Assembly: GCA_040401695.1 (NCBI GenBank)
Contig: JBBANY010000025.1
Coordinates: 1-30,200 of the forward strand
DNA: 30,200 nucleotides
Reading direction: 5' to 3'
Source: F1-20-MAGs119 sp040401695
Lineage (GTDB): Bacteria; Actinomycetota; Acidimicrobiia; Acidimicrobiales; Ilumatobacteraceae
In this document: one piece after another, positions 21,001 to 24,040 of the stretch
Layout: each line of letters opens with the position of its first letter
How positions within the stretch are numbered: position 1 is the stretch's first letter
Notes under the pieces: generated by a model
Databases searched by the model: none
Told to the model about the DNA's origin: nothing
The model's input: only the letters and a program-made list of their open reading frames with translations
Translations under genes and position numbers: made by a program

Positions 21001-23926
21001 GTCGTTCACCGCGAGCGCCACCAACGGTGGCGCCACACTGGCCTGGGTGGCACCTGGCAACACGGGTGGTGCAGCGGTCTCGTCGTACCGCGTCGAACGC
21101 CTCGTCTCGGGCGTCTGGACCTTCGTTGCCAACGCGACGTCGTCGCCGTACTCGGTGACTGGTCTGTCGAACGGCACGGCACAGACGTTCCGCGTCGCTG
21201 CGAACAACGGAGCGGGAACCGGTGCGTTCACCGAGTCGGTGATCGTCACGCCGGCAACGACGCCATCTGCACCGTTGTCACTGGTCCGTGTCGGTGGCGA
21301 TCAGTTCGTCACCCTCACGTGGGCTGCGCCGGCGAGCAGTGGAGGTGCCGCCGTGTCGGCCTACATCGTCGAGGAGTCGACGGATGGAACGAACTGGACC
21401 GAGAGCCTGCGCACGTCGGCACTCGAGGCAACCGTGACGGGTCTCGCCAACGGCAACTCGTACCGCTTCCGCGTTCGTGCCGTCAACGCGGCGGGTGAGA
21501 GCCCGAACGCAACGGCGACGGCGGTCATTCCGAGCGCCGCTGCTGCGGCCCCGACGAGCCTCACGGCGACGCCGGGTAACGGATCACTCGGTCTCTCGTG
21601 GTCGGCGCCGATCGACACCGGTGGGTCGAACATCACCGGCTACTCGGTCGAACGCACGATCGACGGTGGCCTCACGTGGAGCGTTGTTCGTACGGTCTCG
21701 TCTGCTGCGACGACATTCACGGGCCTCGTCAACGGTGTGTCGTACTCGTTCCGTGTTCGCGCCATCAACGCGATCGGAACGGGTGCGGCCTCGACGTTCG
21801 TCACCGCGGCGCCGTACACGACGCCGGGCGCACCGCGCTCGGTCGTCGTCGCACCCGCAGACACGCAGGCGGTTCTCACGTGGATCGTGCCCACGTCGAA
21901 CGGGGGAGCAACAATCACGTCGTACGTCGTTCAACAGTCCACCGACAACGTGAACTGGACCCTCGCCGACAATCCGACGTCGAACTCGACGACGATCGCG
22001 GGCCTCACAAACGGAACTCGTTACTGGTTCCGCGTATTCGCTGTGAACGCGGCGGTTGCCGACGTCAACACCATCGAGACGTCGGGCGCGGTCGTCTCCT
22101 CGACGGTCAATGTGGTTCCGCGCACGACTGCGTCGGCACCACTCAACGTCGTTCCGACGGCCGGCGACAGGCGCGTGACGCTTGGTTGGAACGCACCGAC
22201 CAACGACGGTGGCGCGACGATCACCGGTTACCTCGTTCAGTCGTCGTCGACGGGTGGACGTACCTGGACCAACGTGACCACGGTGTCGGCCTCGACGCTG
22301 TCGTTCGCTGTGACCGGCCTGACGAACGGCTTTGCCTACGTCTTCCGCGTCGCCGCGCTGAACGCAGCCGGAACCGGTGCTGCCTCGGCGTGGGTCACCT
22401 CGTCGCCTGTTGCACCGCCGGTTGCACCGCGTTCGGTCGAAGCGATTCTCTCCGAGGACTCCGTCGCTGCCCTGCAGTGGACCCCGCCAACTGACGACGG
22501 CGGCGCAGCCGTCGTCGGCTACAAGGTGCAAACCTCCGCTGATGGTGGCGTCACGTGGCTCGACACCGCGCAGCTGGGCCCGAATGTGTTCGATGCCGAC
22601 GTCCAACAGGCGTCTGCTCCGGTCGTCTTCTCGACCTCGGTCCGCGTCACGCCATACGGTGCCGTCCGTTTCATGGTCGTCGATGATGCGGGCCTGAACG
22701 GCTCGACGTCACTGCAGGTCACGGGTCTCACCGCGGGCCGGACCTACAAGTTCCGCGTCGCGGCGTACTCGGTGGTCGGTCAAAGCGACTGGACGTCGAC
22801 CGTCGTGACGACGGGAACAGCACCGTCGGCTCCGGGAAGCCCCTCGTCGGTTGCCGACTCGAAGTCGATCACGCTGAACTGGGACAAGCCGACGACTCCG
22901 GCCGACGGCTCGTTCACCTACAGGATCGAGCGGTCGACCGATGGCGGACGCACGTGGGTCGAACTGGTCGTGACCGACAAGACGACCTACACCGACATGC
23001 CGCTCGATGCTGGCACGACGTACACGTATCGGATCACACCGCTGAACGGCACGATCCCGGGTGAGTCCGTGACCGTCACTGTGGCGACGAAGGAAGTCGA
23101 AAAGCAGGCGATCACGCCCGAACCGGTCGTGCCTGCGCCTGCTCCGACGCCCGAACCGAAGCCCATCGTCCCCGCCCCCGTGATCCAACCGAAGTTGTCG
23201 GTCAGCCTCGACATGACGGCGACCCGCGCTGCCGACGGCTCTGCCGCGCGCGTCGCTGGTTCGTTCGTGAAGGCGAGGTCGAAGGTCACGGTGACCCTCG
23301 AGGCACTGACCGGTGAACTCGCAGGCAAGGGTGGCGACACGGTTCTGTCGACACGTGCGAACAAGTTCGGCAAGTTCGCCGCAAACCTCGACTTTGCATC
23401 CGACTTGCCCGCGGGCCGCTACATGCTCACTCTGAGGGCTGTCGGCACCGACGGCAAGGCCGTCACGAAGACCGTTCGCTTCACGATCAAGGCGAAGCAA
23501 TCCGGTGACACAGATACAAATGACACCGGTTCAGGCGACACAGATTCCGGCGACACTGATTCGGAAGATTCTGGTTCGACCGGAGCAGACTCGGGCGGCG
23601 ACAAGCCGACCGATGAAACCTCTGACGGTGCTGCGACCGGCGGTGACGCCTCGGGTGGGAAGGACGAAGGGAGTGAATCCGACTCCGGCGACGGATCGGA
23701 CGCCTCTTCGACCCCGACATCGACCGTGCCAGGCGGCGACTCGACAACCACCGACACGGTTGTCGTGACGCGCGTCGTCACCGAGGGTGCTTCGTGGACC
23801 GTTGTGATCGTGATGATGGCGTTGTGTCTGCTGCTCGGATTCATCGTCGGATGGATCATCCGCGGCCGTCGTCGGCGCTACGTCGCACGCACACGCGATG
23901 ACGAGGAAGAGGGGGCTCGCGGCTAG
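2..23926 (+). CDS. Giant multi-domain Fn3-repeat cell-surface protein (5' partial)
   Basis: The frame is open from base 2 (first residues TGLVTSYVVSGLTN lie mid-Fn3 domain), so the true start and signal peptide are upstream. The TTG at 137 is internal and not a credible start. The in-window product is about 7,974 residues, near 0.8 MDa. By eye it has about 74 complete fibronectin type III domains of roughly 90-105 residues, each with the core pattern AP..L.A..G...V.LSW.AP...GG..I.GY.IE.S.DG..W and then GLTNGT.Y.FRV.AVN..G. One LamG-like domain interrupts the array. After the last Fn3 come a Pro-rich linker, a beta-sandwich-like domain, an acidic stalk, a transmembrane helix and the tail RGRRRRYVARTR. 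Fn3 arrays of this kind are usually extracellular adhesins or spacers; a role in adhesion or aggregation is inference. No enzymatic domain is visible. The stop is TAG. The next gene starts 114 bp downstream on the same strand. Confidence 0.93.
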   Translation, partial: TGLVTSYVVSGLTNATRYAFRVLALNEVGYSDFGISTKLYATPRGLPVAPYAGYVSNAGSRTITINWLGANGSGFNIEGYKVEMTADNGATWTTIQSNTGSTDQSFTFYGLTNGVSYGFRVSTYNALGVSAPGPVFYGTPRNTSVAGVPNLRATAGDGLVNLSWSAPSDTAGQAVVGYRITYTVGGTTVTAVENTQSLTTSYTLYGLTNGSSYTINVYPITSAGWSNFGQVVTRPQALPSAPTVLRSVYRNRSVYLSWAAPYVTGTASDQLVGYRIARSTDGSTWTTLATVRSTVTNYLATGLVNGTNYQFRVAMVTVAGEGAWATTSSTPFAASLAPRNFAAVSGDRQITLSWDAPGDTGGVPVAGSRLSVYCSPGNDGGTALSCGGFTANNWLNLATNLGPEARSHTVTGLTNGNNYTFMIGAVTMGGELPNTAGFQGGYFNDRSTSSPLQSTSNFVSSLSTWVVPNGAPSAPQALAVATSVVSGNNKSSVTATLSWTAPRYRGGDTLNGYAIEQSTNGTDWRVLTANTGYGSVTTYTVQGLEPGTRYWFRVAAVGYNGQTGAYSMLTTRSTVASDAPSNLRVARVGTTGAIQVTWEAPAYTGGASIIGYRIERNLSGTWFVVSPNTGTTVTSITLEGQDSGTQQQVRVAAVTATGTGDWATGTTEVGGVNGGGVRFTNVVGDEFVDLAWAPSSAYTPTGYRLERRVFGAASWTTVSENTGTTTSYRLSGLVNGTAYEVRVTPLTVAGGVTTLGTPTTTVIVPSTSASAPSALNASVDNAQTTLSWTAPVDAGGGSIVGYRIEQSTDNTNWTVLTANSGATSTTYSVFGLANGTRYYFRVSAVSSFGTTGSTVSVSVVPTLPSRAPLALNAVPGNGTATLTWMQPPTDDAADSVGYRIEVSSTGPTSGYSVVTENAGLVYTYTVGGLTNGTTYWFRVSAVGQVAAGGSAVISTRPAAYTSRVGSLTGAVANRQVTLSWTAPSDLGGMPLLGYLVSRCVNYCDRTSSNYWTYYYSSGFNGVNDVTTGVAFVGPTTTTYTWSSASTTDVFRVLPVTSVGVNIGTTTNAETPFPTASVLSISWAGLPGQVQNLFTQTSVATGVDSTTVNLNWTAPSDTGNGTLLGYDVEQSADGTTWTSLGRTIVTNMPVSGLVPGVPMRFRVRAVSDNGSGPWALTSGTWTAIPTSPRNLNLSVVGTRMTMTWEAPENTSGLAVQGYEIQSALSGNGSFSTYTGTGVGYTQTSFVWNAPVGQYYPQSQWRVRAILNAPNRATAPGQTLYSDWVTGAATILSTAGPVQAARVTMSDKRADLAWGQPLDLGGGSLTAYRIEYSANNGTTWSQVQEDNNGTGASILGLTNGTLYLFRITTLTTQGAGTPVVISGTPSTVPAAPTSLRAVGGDRSVTVQWAAPADNGGLVISGYQIDVCTTTCTTASNWTTYVRSTGNPSTTSYTFTGLTNGVTYQVRVSAITAGCDESLNGTATACNTYGAQAAATPAALPTAPQNLAAVVATSTLGVPTASGVVTLSWSAPASNGGVTIYGYRVERSADGGSTWSTVTANLGGTTAALTTTTLTGLPAGVVHTFRVTPLTAEGAGEAATTSIVAPAWPTSATNPNMVSNAAVTTTSTSITVAWDTPTGNLPTGYRVEIAPVSTNVYAAALGTWSGQSSVTNMSTTPLAVGASVTSVTITNITNSTTALTAGTSYYVRITPTRVVGANTFTATSTIVNGTPAATAAAPTTGAITIADGQLTYAWTAPANTGGFPVLSYQIDYQPVGASTWWTLTTDNTTTSIVLRGLVNGTQYNVRVAAVTAMGRGAWGTFAATAPGRAPSSPLSLVATPGDGQATLTWSAPSDTGGYPITSYTILNNTTVLGTVTPPAALTFTWTGRTNGTALCMNVSATNARGTSAINYACTTPFAQASSPQNLVATRGNRQVTLTWSAPASNGGFAVSGYRIERSVNGTTWTFDSDTTLTSATVGNLTNGVLHYFRVTAYTNGGPAASPGGLGVVSAAASATPMTAATAPTGITATSGNSLVTLSWTAPSDPGGSPITAYQIRQCAYSAGNPCTTTGHYSTVVSSTNSTATTYTLNGLTNGTTYYFTVAAFTLFGLGTSSAFTVAPATPGAPASAPNAFDASPGDGRVTLTWTAPSSNGGFAILSYRIERSTDGTTFTVVNPEVVGTTYTDSSVVNGTVYTYRIAAVTGFGVGTAATGTGTPVGPATAPRNLVGAPGDTTVTLSWSTPASTGGSPILGYRVERSTNNSTWTTIQANTGLVLTYVATGLTNGTPYYFRVSAVTSFSGNATATASATPIALPTAPTSLATSLDAVGNVSMTWAAPASLGGLSLIRYVVQRSADGSTWTDISPSAPTAATVGGLVLGTSYTFRVAAVTVAGQGPWSTATAVPVTAPSAPRDLTATTDAQGNVTLTWTAPADNGGSAITGYRIERCNANQTTCLPTTATTTTCPSSTAFCTLVATSDLTTATFGAIAGQTTYTFAVTALTSANVNTAIATARPVSGALVSIVLATPSSSTTPTAPTNFVVAPASTQNVLTWAAPVSNGATAIASYRVERSPAGANTWTQVGGTIAAATLTYTDTGLTNGTLYDYRISAINATTGTANYATGSGRPFTTASVPQTVAVAAANGSVAVTWTAPASNGGLDLTGYVLEQCTSSAVICVASQTTAGVFTTVSANVAPTATSYVVSGLTNGTTYYYRLRPVTAATTSANQLGSAVVVNATPFTGPGVVTDLTATAANTGNVALSWTAPVSTGGSAITGYRIEICNASCNSGGTYSTIVASQVGTTYTVLAGTSGLVNGTSTTFRVTALNALSAGTSAITVAVPFTLAKAPTGPMPSTTANGSNADNYGAAVTADTPVLWWRLDNASGATSITDASGNGHAGTVGSTNVTFSGTTNSPMPGTGGSALFAGTSAITNTYPVAVPATAVNFQGTISTLPTTLLRLVGSMSMEAWINPTSLTTTWKSVAERGGAGLNRNYVLQVYGSQVAFAVGTATGNQFISTPTGVLEAGVWAHLVGTFDVTTGRMRLFVNGQLQAESFVTQNGSLNTALNVEFTVGNAYSGSANPFLGRISEVAVYGSALSSARVAAHYAASGIASRGLTAPSVSSSSGAMTLSWVAPADTGGLAITGYKIEYQLPAATPAWATLIGDTGNTNTSYTLNSVLTSALAQGYSFRVSAITSAGVGAASLPAGPYTTASAPTAVRSLLATGGTGNVALSWTAPADTGGLSLTGYRVERSGDGGVSWLTLVSSTTNLATTYTDSSAALLPGTSFTYRVTAFSPVGDGPGSSIAAGPANVVTGFLAVVGNASVNLSWDILAATAGQTVNGYLVDRCTGVCTTTSGTYTALTAVAGAPAGSTTPNNFITATGLVNGTTYTFRVRPIYGASNTVGPAVVVTGTPVLSAQIAVQLLNSTPSATSMLLNWLAPVPTVGNTISGYLVEYCSANCGSGGAYTPATAVSGAPSGTTTTLLTHTITGLTTGTTYTFRVTPVLSAGTGIPTPSILADTPVITLAAPTSLTAVGGLLRVALSWTPPATAGGYPITGYRIEYRPNNTGDFLVATANTYSSNPSFTVTRLTAGQMYGFRVTALTSAGPGAASTVVQSTPFGLAAAPTALTTTASSGQVGLSWTAPSSLGNSTLVGYRIEQSVDGGTTWSDSVANTNSSATSYTVTGLDNGVQVFFRVSAVTAAGEGVKSNTASALPVAPPAAVTNLAASPGNGQALLTWTAPSETGGLPIIGYRIERSTNNVSWTVITANTLSTAPTSLQSGLTNGTRYYFRVAVVTSGTNGVFASPVEVTPYTAPSAPQSVVLSPRDGEVGLTWSAPASNGGATITDYQVETSTDGGASWTTTVASTEGATSATITGLTNGVAILVRVSAYNIGGWGSPTASISAVAYKAPDAPTALSGVGQDASVLLSWTAPASSNGSPISGYRIESSTDGGDTWGIAIANTGNSGTNAVVANLVNGTQYSFRVSAINAAGPGEVSGTTGATPRTTPSAPRNVTTTIGSTTVTIDWTAPASNGGSDITSYAVQRSTDGGVNWVAVATGLASSATRHVDTGLTNGTTYLYRVIASNVAGAGAPSAGVAAVPAAKPSRPTLLSAVGGSGSVVLSWTPPADTGGAPITGYRIEMSIDTGSTQVDANGNTVDADPWVVVDGVVTTAAPYAVVPGLSDGQRYDFRVSAINAAGVGAASDPDDGTPLVTSTVVLGGTAADGAVNLTWSAPTDVTASGYVVERSTDGTSWSSAMTNPGASDLSGTASGLANGTLYFFRIQVLVGGVAAGTYSNYVSIVPRTVPGAPTALAAVAGDSQVTLRWTAPASNGGAGITGYRIERRIGTGSWTTAVADTQTTATIHTITGLVNATAYEFRVSALNIVGAGAASATETATPFTVPAVPTSFVAAAGTAQVVLTWAAPASNGGSAVTGYTVQVSDDGGATWTTLASALNATTYTATGLANGSTYAFRVSATNIAGSGVWTSPVAAAPYLAPNAPTDVAAVAGDTSVSLSWTAPTNVAATSIVGYRVQSRTGGGSWTTVAANTGSSLTTYNVVGLTNGTSYDFRVTALIAEGPGADSTVVSAVPFGLSSAPLPLTTSASDGQIVLAWVAPASTGGSAITGYVIQISTDGGATFADLETINAPATGYTATGLTNGTSYAFRVSAINAAGRGVFSNTAVDSPYAAPSAPTNLTATGGTNEVSLSWSAPASTGGGTIVGYRIERSTNGGSSWTVVSTNTGSTSTSYVVGNVAAGINNSFRVAAVISGGFGAYSTVATATAVGLPSAPTSLTATASAGQVALSWTAPVITDGSTISSYVIERSADGGVNWTTVSTSVTATTYTNTGLSNATTYAFRVSAVNLSGAGIASAPVTATPFTVPGTPTALSVIAAPGQSVLLWSTPTSDGGRNITGYKIEQNDGSGWTTVVANTNSASTVYVVSGLSNGTTYSYRVTAINVAGEGSASSSASATPSGTATAVRSLVATPGSTQVSLTWTAPSSDGGGAITGYTVERSGDGGATWTTIVADTGSTTTSYTATGLTNSTAYTFRVAAINANGVGAVSSPAAATPFTTPGQPQSLTAVTGNGSVTLNWGAPSSDGGGIIVGYRVESSTTGGAPWTTVVANTSSTSTTYNMTGLANGTSYTFRVSAVNAAGAGTPSANVVATPFIAAPAPTGLTATATAGQVALSWTAPASNGGSPITAYKLEISIDGGSNWADLAANTGSTATTYTATSLSNGQAYSFRVSGINAAGVGSASSVASATPFSAPDAPASVSVTAGDAQVLVSWTPPTNSNGASVTGYRIERLDGSSWTLLVANTGNGLTRYTATGLSNGTTYKFRISAINSAGTGPTTESSDVTAVGAPGVPGTLLVTPGDTTALLTWSAPSSNGGSAITGYMIEQFQGSSWSTIVSNSASTATTYTATGLTNGQAYQFRVSAINAASTGAAGLAQSVLPAGAPGTTGGVNVTAADSAVVLSWSAPLSNGGSAITSYKIEQWTASGGWTTAVSSTGSPVAGYTVSPLVNGTTYKFRVSAINAVGTGAASAESAGATPATTPAAPTNVTATPASGQVTVTWTATPTSANGGSALTGYRIERSVDGVSWSTVASGVVGTSQVVTGLVNGTSYLFRVASTNAIGNSPFTAPVAGIPAAAPTAPQSVSAAAGDTEVTLTWTAPASTGGSPVLNYLIERYDAASTSWLALCGQSGQPACSAALSFVVTGLTNGTAYDFRVSAVNASGTGAALQTSSSVTPAGRPAAPTITSTFANDSSVSVVWSAGSSNGSAITGFKVQRSIAGAAWSTVATVGAATTTYTLSNLTNGVPVSVRVVAVNGVGDSPFSSTHDVVPVAATASPTGLSATPGDSYVLLEWTAPSNIGGTPITGYLVEQNSGSGWTTVTTTTNPATGYAVMGLTNGASYQFRVSAVNRAGTSSASAPSAPAMPNAAATILNQPGAPTWVSATGSNGSVALSWNAPSTTNGATITGYWIERLADDRSGLIDVVGNTGNIATTRTVGSLTNGTTYFLRLRALTSDGSGMVSAAIAAIPSGAPGGPTTVVGVPGPERVTVTWSAPSSDGGSGIASYQVRYRVAGTGTELGTVNVAAPRTAATVSGLTNGTAYEFVVVAVNANGAGVDSAWSVAVTPAELPNSPSGLTATAGDAQVSLSWTAPAGNGSAVQSYKVEMSANGGVSWTTIEAANAATTYVATGLTNGTTYAFRVSATNAVGTGIYGSLVAATPATVATAPTNLAIATGDGFVSLSWLAPVSNGGLPTTHYVVEQWNAGTSTWDQICGVTGQPSCTAALTRVVTGLTNGVTHDFRVAAVNARGTGVYATASGAASIGAVPGIPTGLTATPGNGQVALAWSAPASLGGSPIVGYKIERSPTGTGDWSTVSANTGSAITAYTVPSLANGTQVFFRVSAINGGGTGSASSTANATPNQPATAPQNVVATAGNTQAIITWTAPSNLGGSSLVNYVVQMSTDSGSTWAQTATTTGTTSTWTGLTNGTKYVFRVYAVTAAGDGVASSPVIATPFAAAAAPTGLSLLAGDGQVVASWSAPADNGAAITEYRVSYNVDGGAYSSDIVVTGTTAVITGLSNGTNVRVRVTAVNAAGPGAVATAGPTVPRGLATAPQSLTATAANTAASLSWTAPSTNGGAAIIEYRIETFVSGAWSEIARSATTSYNVTSLQNGTAHQYRVSAVTAAGIGAATEPVVVTPATTPTAPTSLNAAPGDRFVTLTWAAPAASGGSAITTYVVEQSTNGTSWTESLRTTALTATVTGLTNGTSYSFRVYAINGAGAGAPVTTATTHQPGAKASAPTALVATPASTQVGLSWTAPADTGGTTLTGYVVEQSDDGGLNWVTATTVSGTSATITGLTNGNAYSFRVRASNSAGSGAASTTATSTPFTTPGAVVVAAPAPGDSQVSLSWNAAVANGSTITSYVVQRSTDNMTFTNVANPTATSAIITGLTNGTQYWFRVFAVNAAVTNIATVATSGAPASNVVTTTPTSVAAAPTSFTASATNGGATLAWVAPGNTGGAAVSSYRVERLVSGVWTFVANATSSPYSVTGLSNGTAQTFRVAANNGAGTGAFTESVIVTPATTPSAPLSLVRVGGDQFVTLTWAAPASSGGAAVSAYIVEESTDGTNWTESLRTSALEATVTGLANGNSYRFRVRAVNAAGESPNATATAVIPSAAAAAPTSLTATPGNGSLGLSWSAPIDTGGSNITGYSVERTIDGGLTWSVVRTVSSAATTFTGLVNGVSYSFRVRAINAIGTGAASTFVTAAPYTTPGAPRSVVVAPADTQAVLTWIVPTSNGGATITSYVVQQSTDNVNWTLADNPTSNSTTIAGLTNGTRYWFRVFAVNAAVADVNTIETSGAVVSSTVNVVPRTTASAPLNVVPTAGDRRVTLGWNAPTNDGGATITGYLVQSSSTGGRTWTNVTTVSASTLSFAVTGLTNGFAYVFRVAALNAAGTGAASAWVTSSPVAPPVAPRSVEAILSEDSVAALQWTPPTDDGGAAVVGYKVQTSADGGVTWLDTAQLGPNVFDADVQQASAPVVFSTSVRVTPYGAVRFMVVDDAGLNGSTSLQVTGLTAGRTYKFRVAAYSVVGQSDWTSTVVTTGTAPSAPGSPSSVADSKSITLNWDKPTTPADGSFTYRIERSTDGGRTWVELVVTDKTTYTDMPLDAGTTYTYRITPLNGTIPGESVTVTVATKEVEKQAITPEPVVPAPAPTPEPKPIVPAPVIQPKLSVSLDMTATRAADGSAARVAGSFVKARSKVTVTLEALTGELAGKGGDTVLSTRANKFGKFAANLDFASDLPAGRYMLTLRAVGTDGKAVTKTVRFTIKAKQSGDTDTNDTGSGDTDSGDTDSEDSGSTGADSGGDKPTDETSDGAATGGDASGGKDEGSESDSGDGSDASSTPTSTVPGGDSTTTDTVVVTRVVTEGASWTVVIVMMALCLLLGFIVGWIIRGRRRRYVARTRDDEEEGARG
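2996..3010 (+). other. CX3C hairpin in an Fn3 domain (first of five)
   Basis: Cys codons at 2996-2998 and 3008-3010 encode C-VNY-C directly after the strand that normally reads GY.IERS. The same C-three residues-C arrangement at the same place in the fold recurs at 4274-4288 (C-TTT-C), 8324-8338 (C-NAS-C), 10022-10036 (C-TGV-C) and 10349-10363 (C-SAN-C). Other domains have wider pairs at this place, for example CX6C near 7326 and CX7C near 6170. Most domains lack cysteine altogether. Because the protein is exported, disulfide-closed loops are the likely role; this is inferred. Confidence 0.6.
8567..9307 (+). other. LamG-like (concanavalin A-like lectin) domain inside the giant protein
   Basis: About 247 residues break the Fn3 rhythm. 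They open with DNYGAAVTADTPVLWWRLDN, then DASGNGHAGTV, MSMEAWINP, GVWAHLVGTFD, MRLFVNGQLQ and FLGRISEVAVYGSALSSARV, ending HYAAS. This order (P.LWWRLD, SGNG..G, EAWI, W.H...T.D, L.VNG, G.I.EVAVY..ALS...V..HY) is the signature of bacterial LamG/LamGL jelly-roll domains, which often bind carbohydrate or other surface ligands. It lies between the 27th and 28th complete Fn3 units and is the only non-Fn3 domain in the array. It is the best candidate for a ligand-binding module; the ligand cannot be read from sequence. Confidence 0.85.
19850..22135 (+). repeat. Tandem duplication of a four-Fn3 block (2 x 1143 bp)
   Basis: Domains starting at 19850, 20126, 20408 and 20690 match, in order, those starting at 20993, 21269, 21548 and 21830. 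Unit lengths are 92, 94, 94 and 101 codons against 92, 93, 94 and 102, so both blocks total 1143 bp. Shared diagnostic strings in matching positions include VTPATTP at the first linker, FVTLTWAAP and WTESLRT in the second pair, TTPG at the third linker, and TITSYVVQ, YWFRVFAVNAAV and a TSGA extension in the fourth pair. The copies have since diverged at many positions. Confidence 0.85.
23090..23500 (+). other. Pro-rich linker and terminal beta-sandwich-like domain of the giant protein
   Basis: After the last Fn3 unit the frame reads KEVEKQ, then a Pro/Glu/Ala-rich linker (PEPVVPAPAPTPEPKPIVPAP). About 100 residues follow (about 23192-23500) with alternating hydrophobic strands: LSVSLDMTATRAADG, ARVAGSFVKARSKVTVTLEA, ANKFGKFAANLDF, LPAGRYMLTLRAVGTDGKA, VTKTVRFTIKAK. 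This pattern resembles Ig-like beta-sandwich domains found before cell-wall or membrane anchors. I do not recognise a specific family. Its position suggests a wall-proximal spacer. Confidence 0.6.
23501..23926 (+). other. Acidic low-complexity stalk, C-terminal transmembrane helix and basic tail
   Basis: From 23501 to about 23757 the protein is almost entirely Ser, Asp, Thr, Gly and Glu, with loose GDTDSGDTDSEDSG-type repeats. This is typical of a flexible, possibly glycosylated wall-spanning segment. A hydrophobic stretch of about 20 residues (23801-23860) follows, then RGRRRRYVARTR and an acidic end. The positive-inside rule places the tail in the cytoplasm and the Fn3 array outside. There is no LPXTG motif, so the anchor is an integral membrane helix rather than sortase linkage. 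Confidence 0.8.
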
Positions 23927-24040
23927 CGCGGTGTGGTGACCGCGACAGGCGGTCGACGCGGAAAGTAAACGAACTTCTTTCTTTTTTCTGGTTGCCGAAA
24001 TTCGCGTCGGCCGGCCCATGAGGTTCGTACCTTGCGGGAC
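23927..24040 (+). promoter_or_regulatory. Intergenic region between the giant gene and the SdrD-B-like gene
   Basis: It starts with a perfect inverted repeat CGCGGT-GTGGTG-ACCGCG (23927-23944) straight after the stop codon. A T-rich run follows (about 23970-23988, CTTCTTTCTTTTTT), unusual in this GC-rich window. Together these could end the giant transcript, though hairpin and T run are about 25 bp apart. Near the next gene, TACCTT (24028-24033) fits the actinobacterial TANNNT -10 pattern and ends 7 bp before the ATG at 24041, a spacing that would allow a leaderless transcript. No convincing -35 box is seen. All regulatory readings here are tentative. Confidence 0.35.

Larger units (their letters stand above)
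2..23090 (+). repeat. Tandem array of about 75 Fn3 domains
   Basis: I counted units from their linker starts (APxxL, APxxV and variants): about 27 complete domains precede the LamG-like domain and about 47 follow it, plus one partial at the left edge. Typical unit length is 92-102 codons (276-306 bp). Linkers end in short motifs such as ATPFTTPG, VTPATTPT or AVPFGLSS. Units are diverged in sequence rather than near-identical, so the array is old and should assemble reliably, apart from more recent block duplications noted separately. Lysine is scarce, while Thr, Ser, Gly, Ala and Val dominate. The count is by eye and could be off by one or two. Confidence 0.9.

Noticed and set aside
2..23090. 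CRISPR-like or short DNA repeat array suggested by recurring ggtctcac-aacggcac strings
   Set aside because: The recurrences are in frame, spaced about 280-300 bp apart and encode the GLTNGT turn of Fn3 domains.
23501..23757. Short gac-aca-gat-type DNA repeats as a microsatellite or regulatory repeat
   Set aside because: They simply encode the acidic Ser/Asp/Thr/Gly stalk, and the repeats are imperfect at DNA level.
24032..24040. TTG start three codons before the ATG of the SdrD-B-like gene
   Set aside because: The ATG at 24041 gives a cleaner signal peptide, and the TTG overlaps the possible -10 hexamer.
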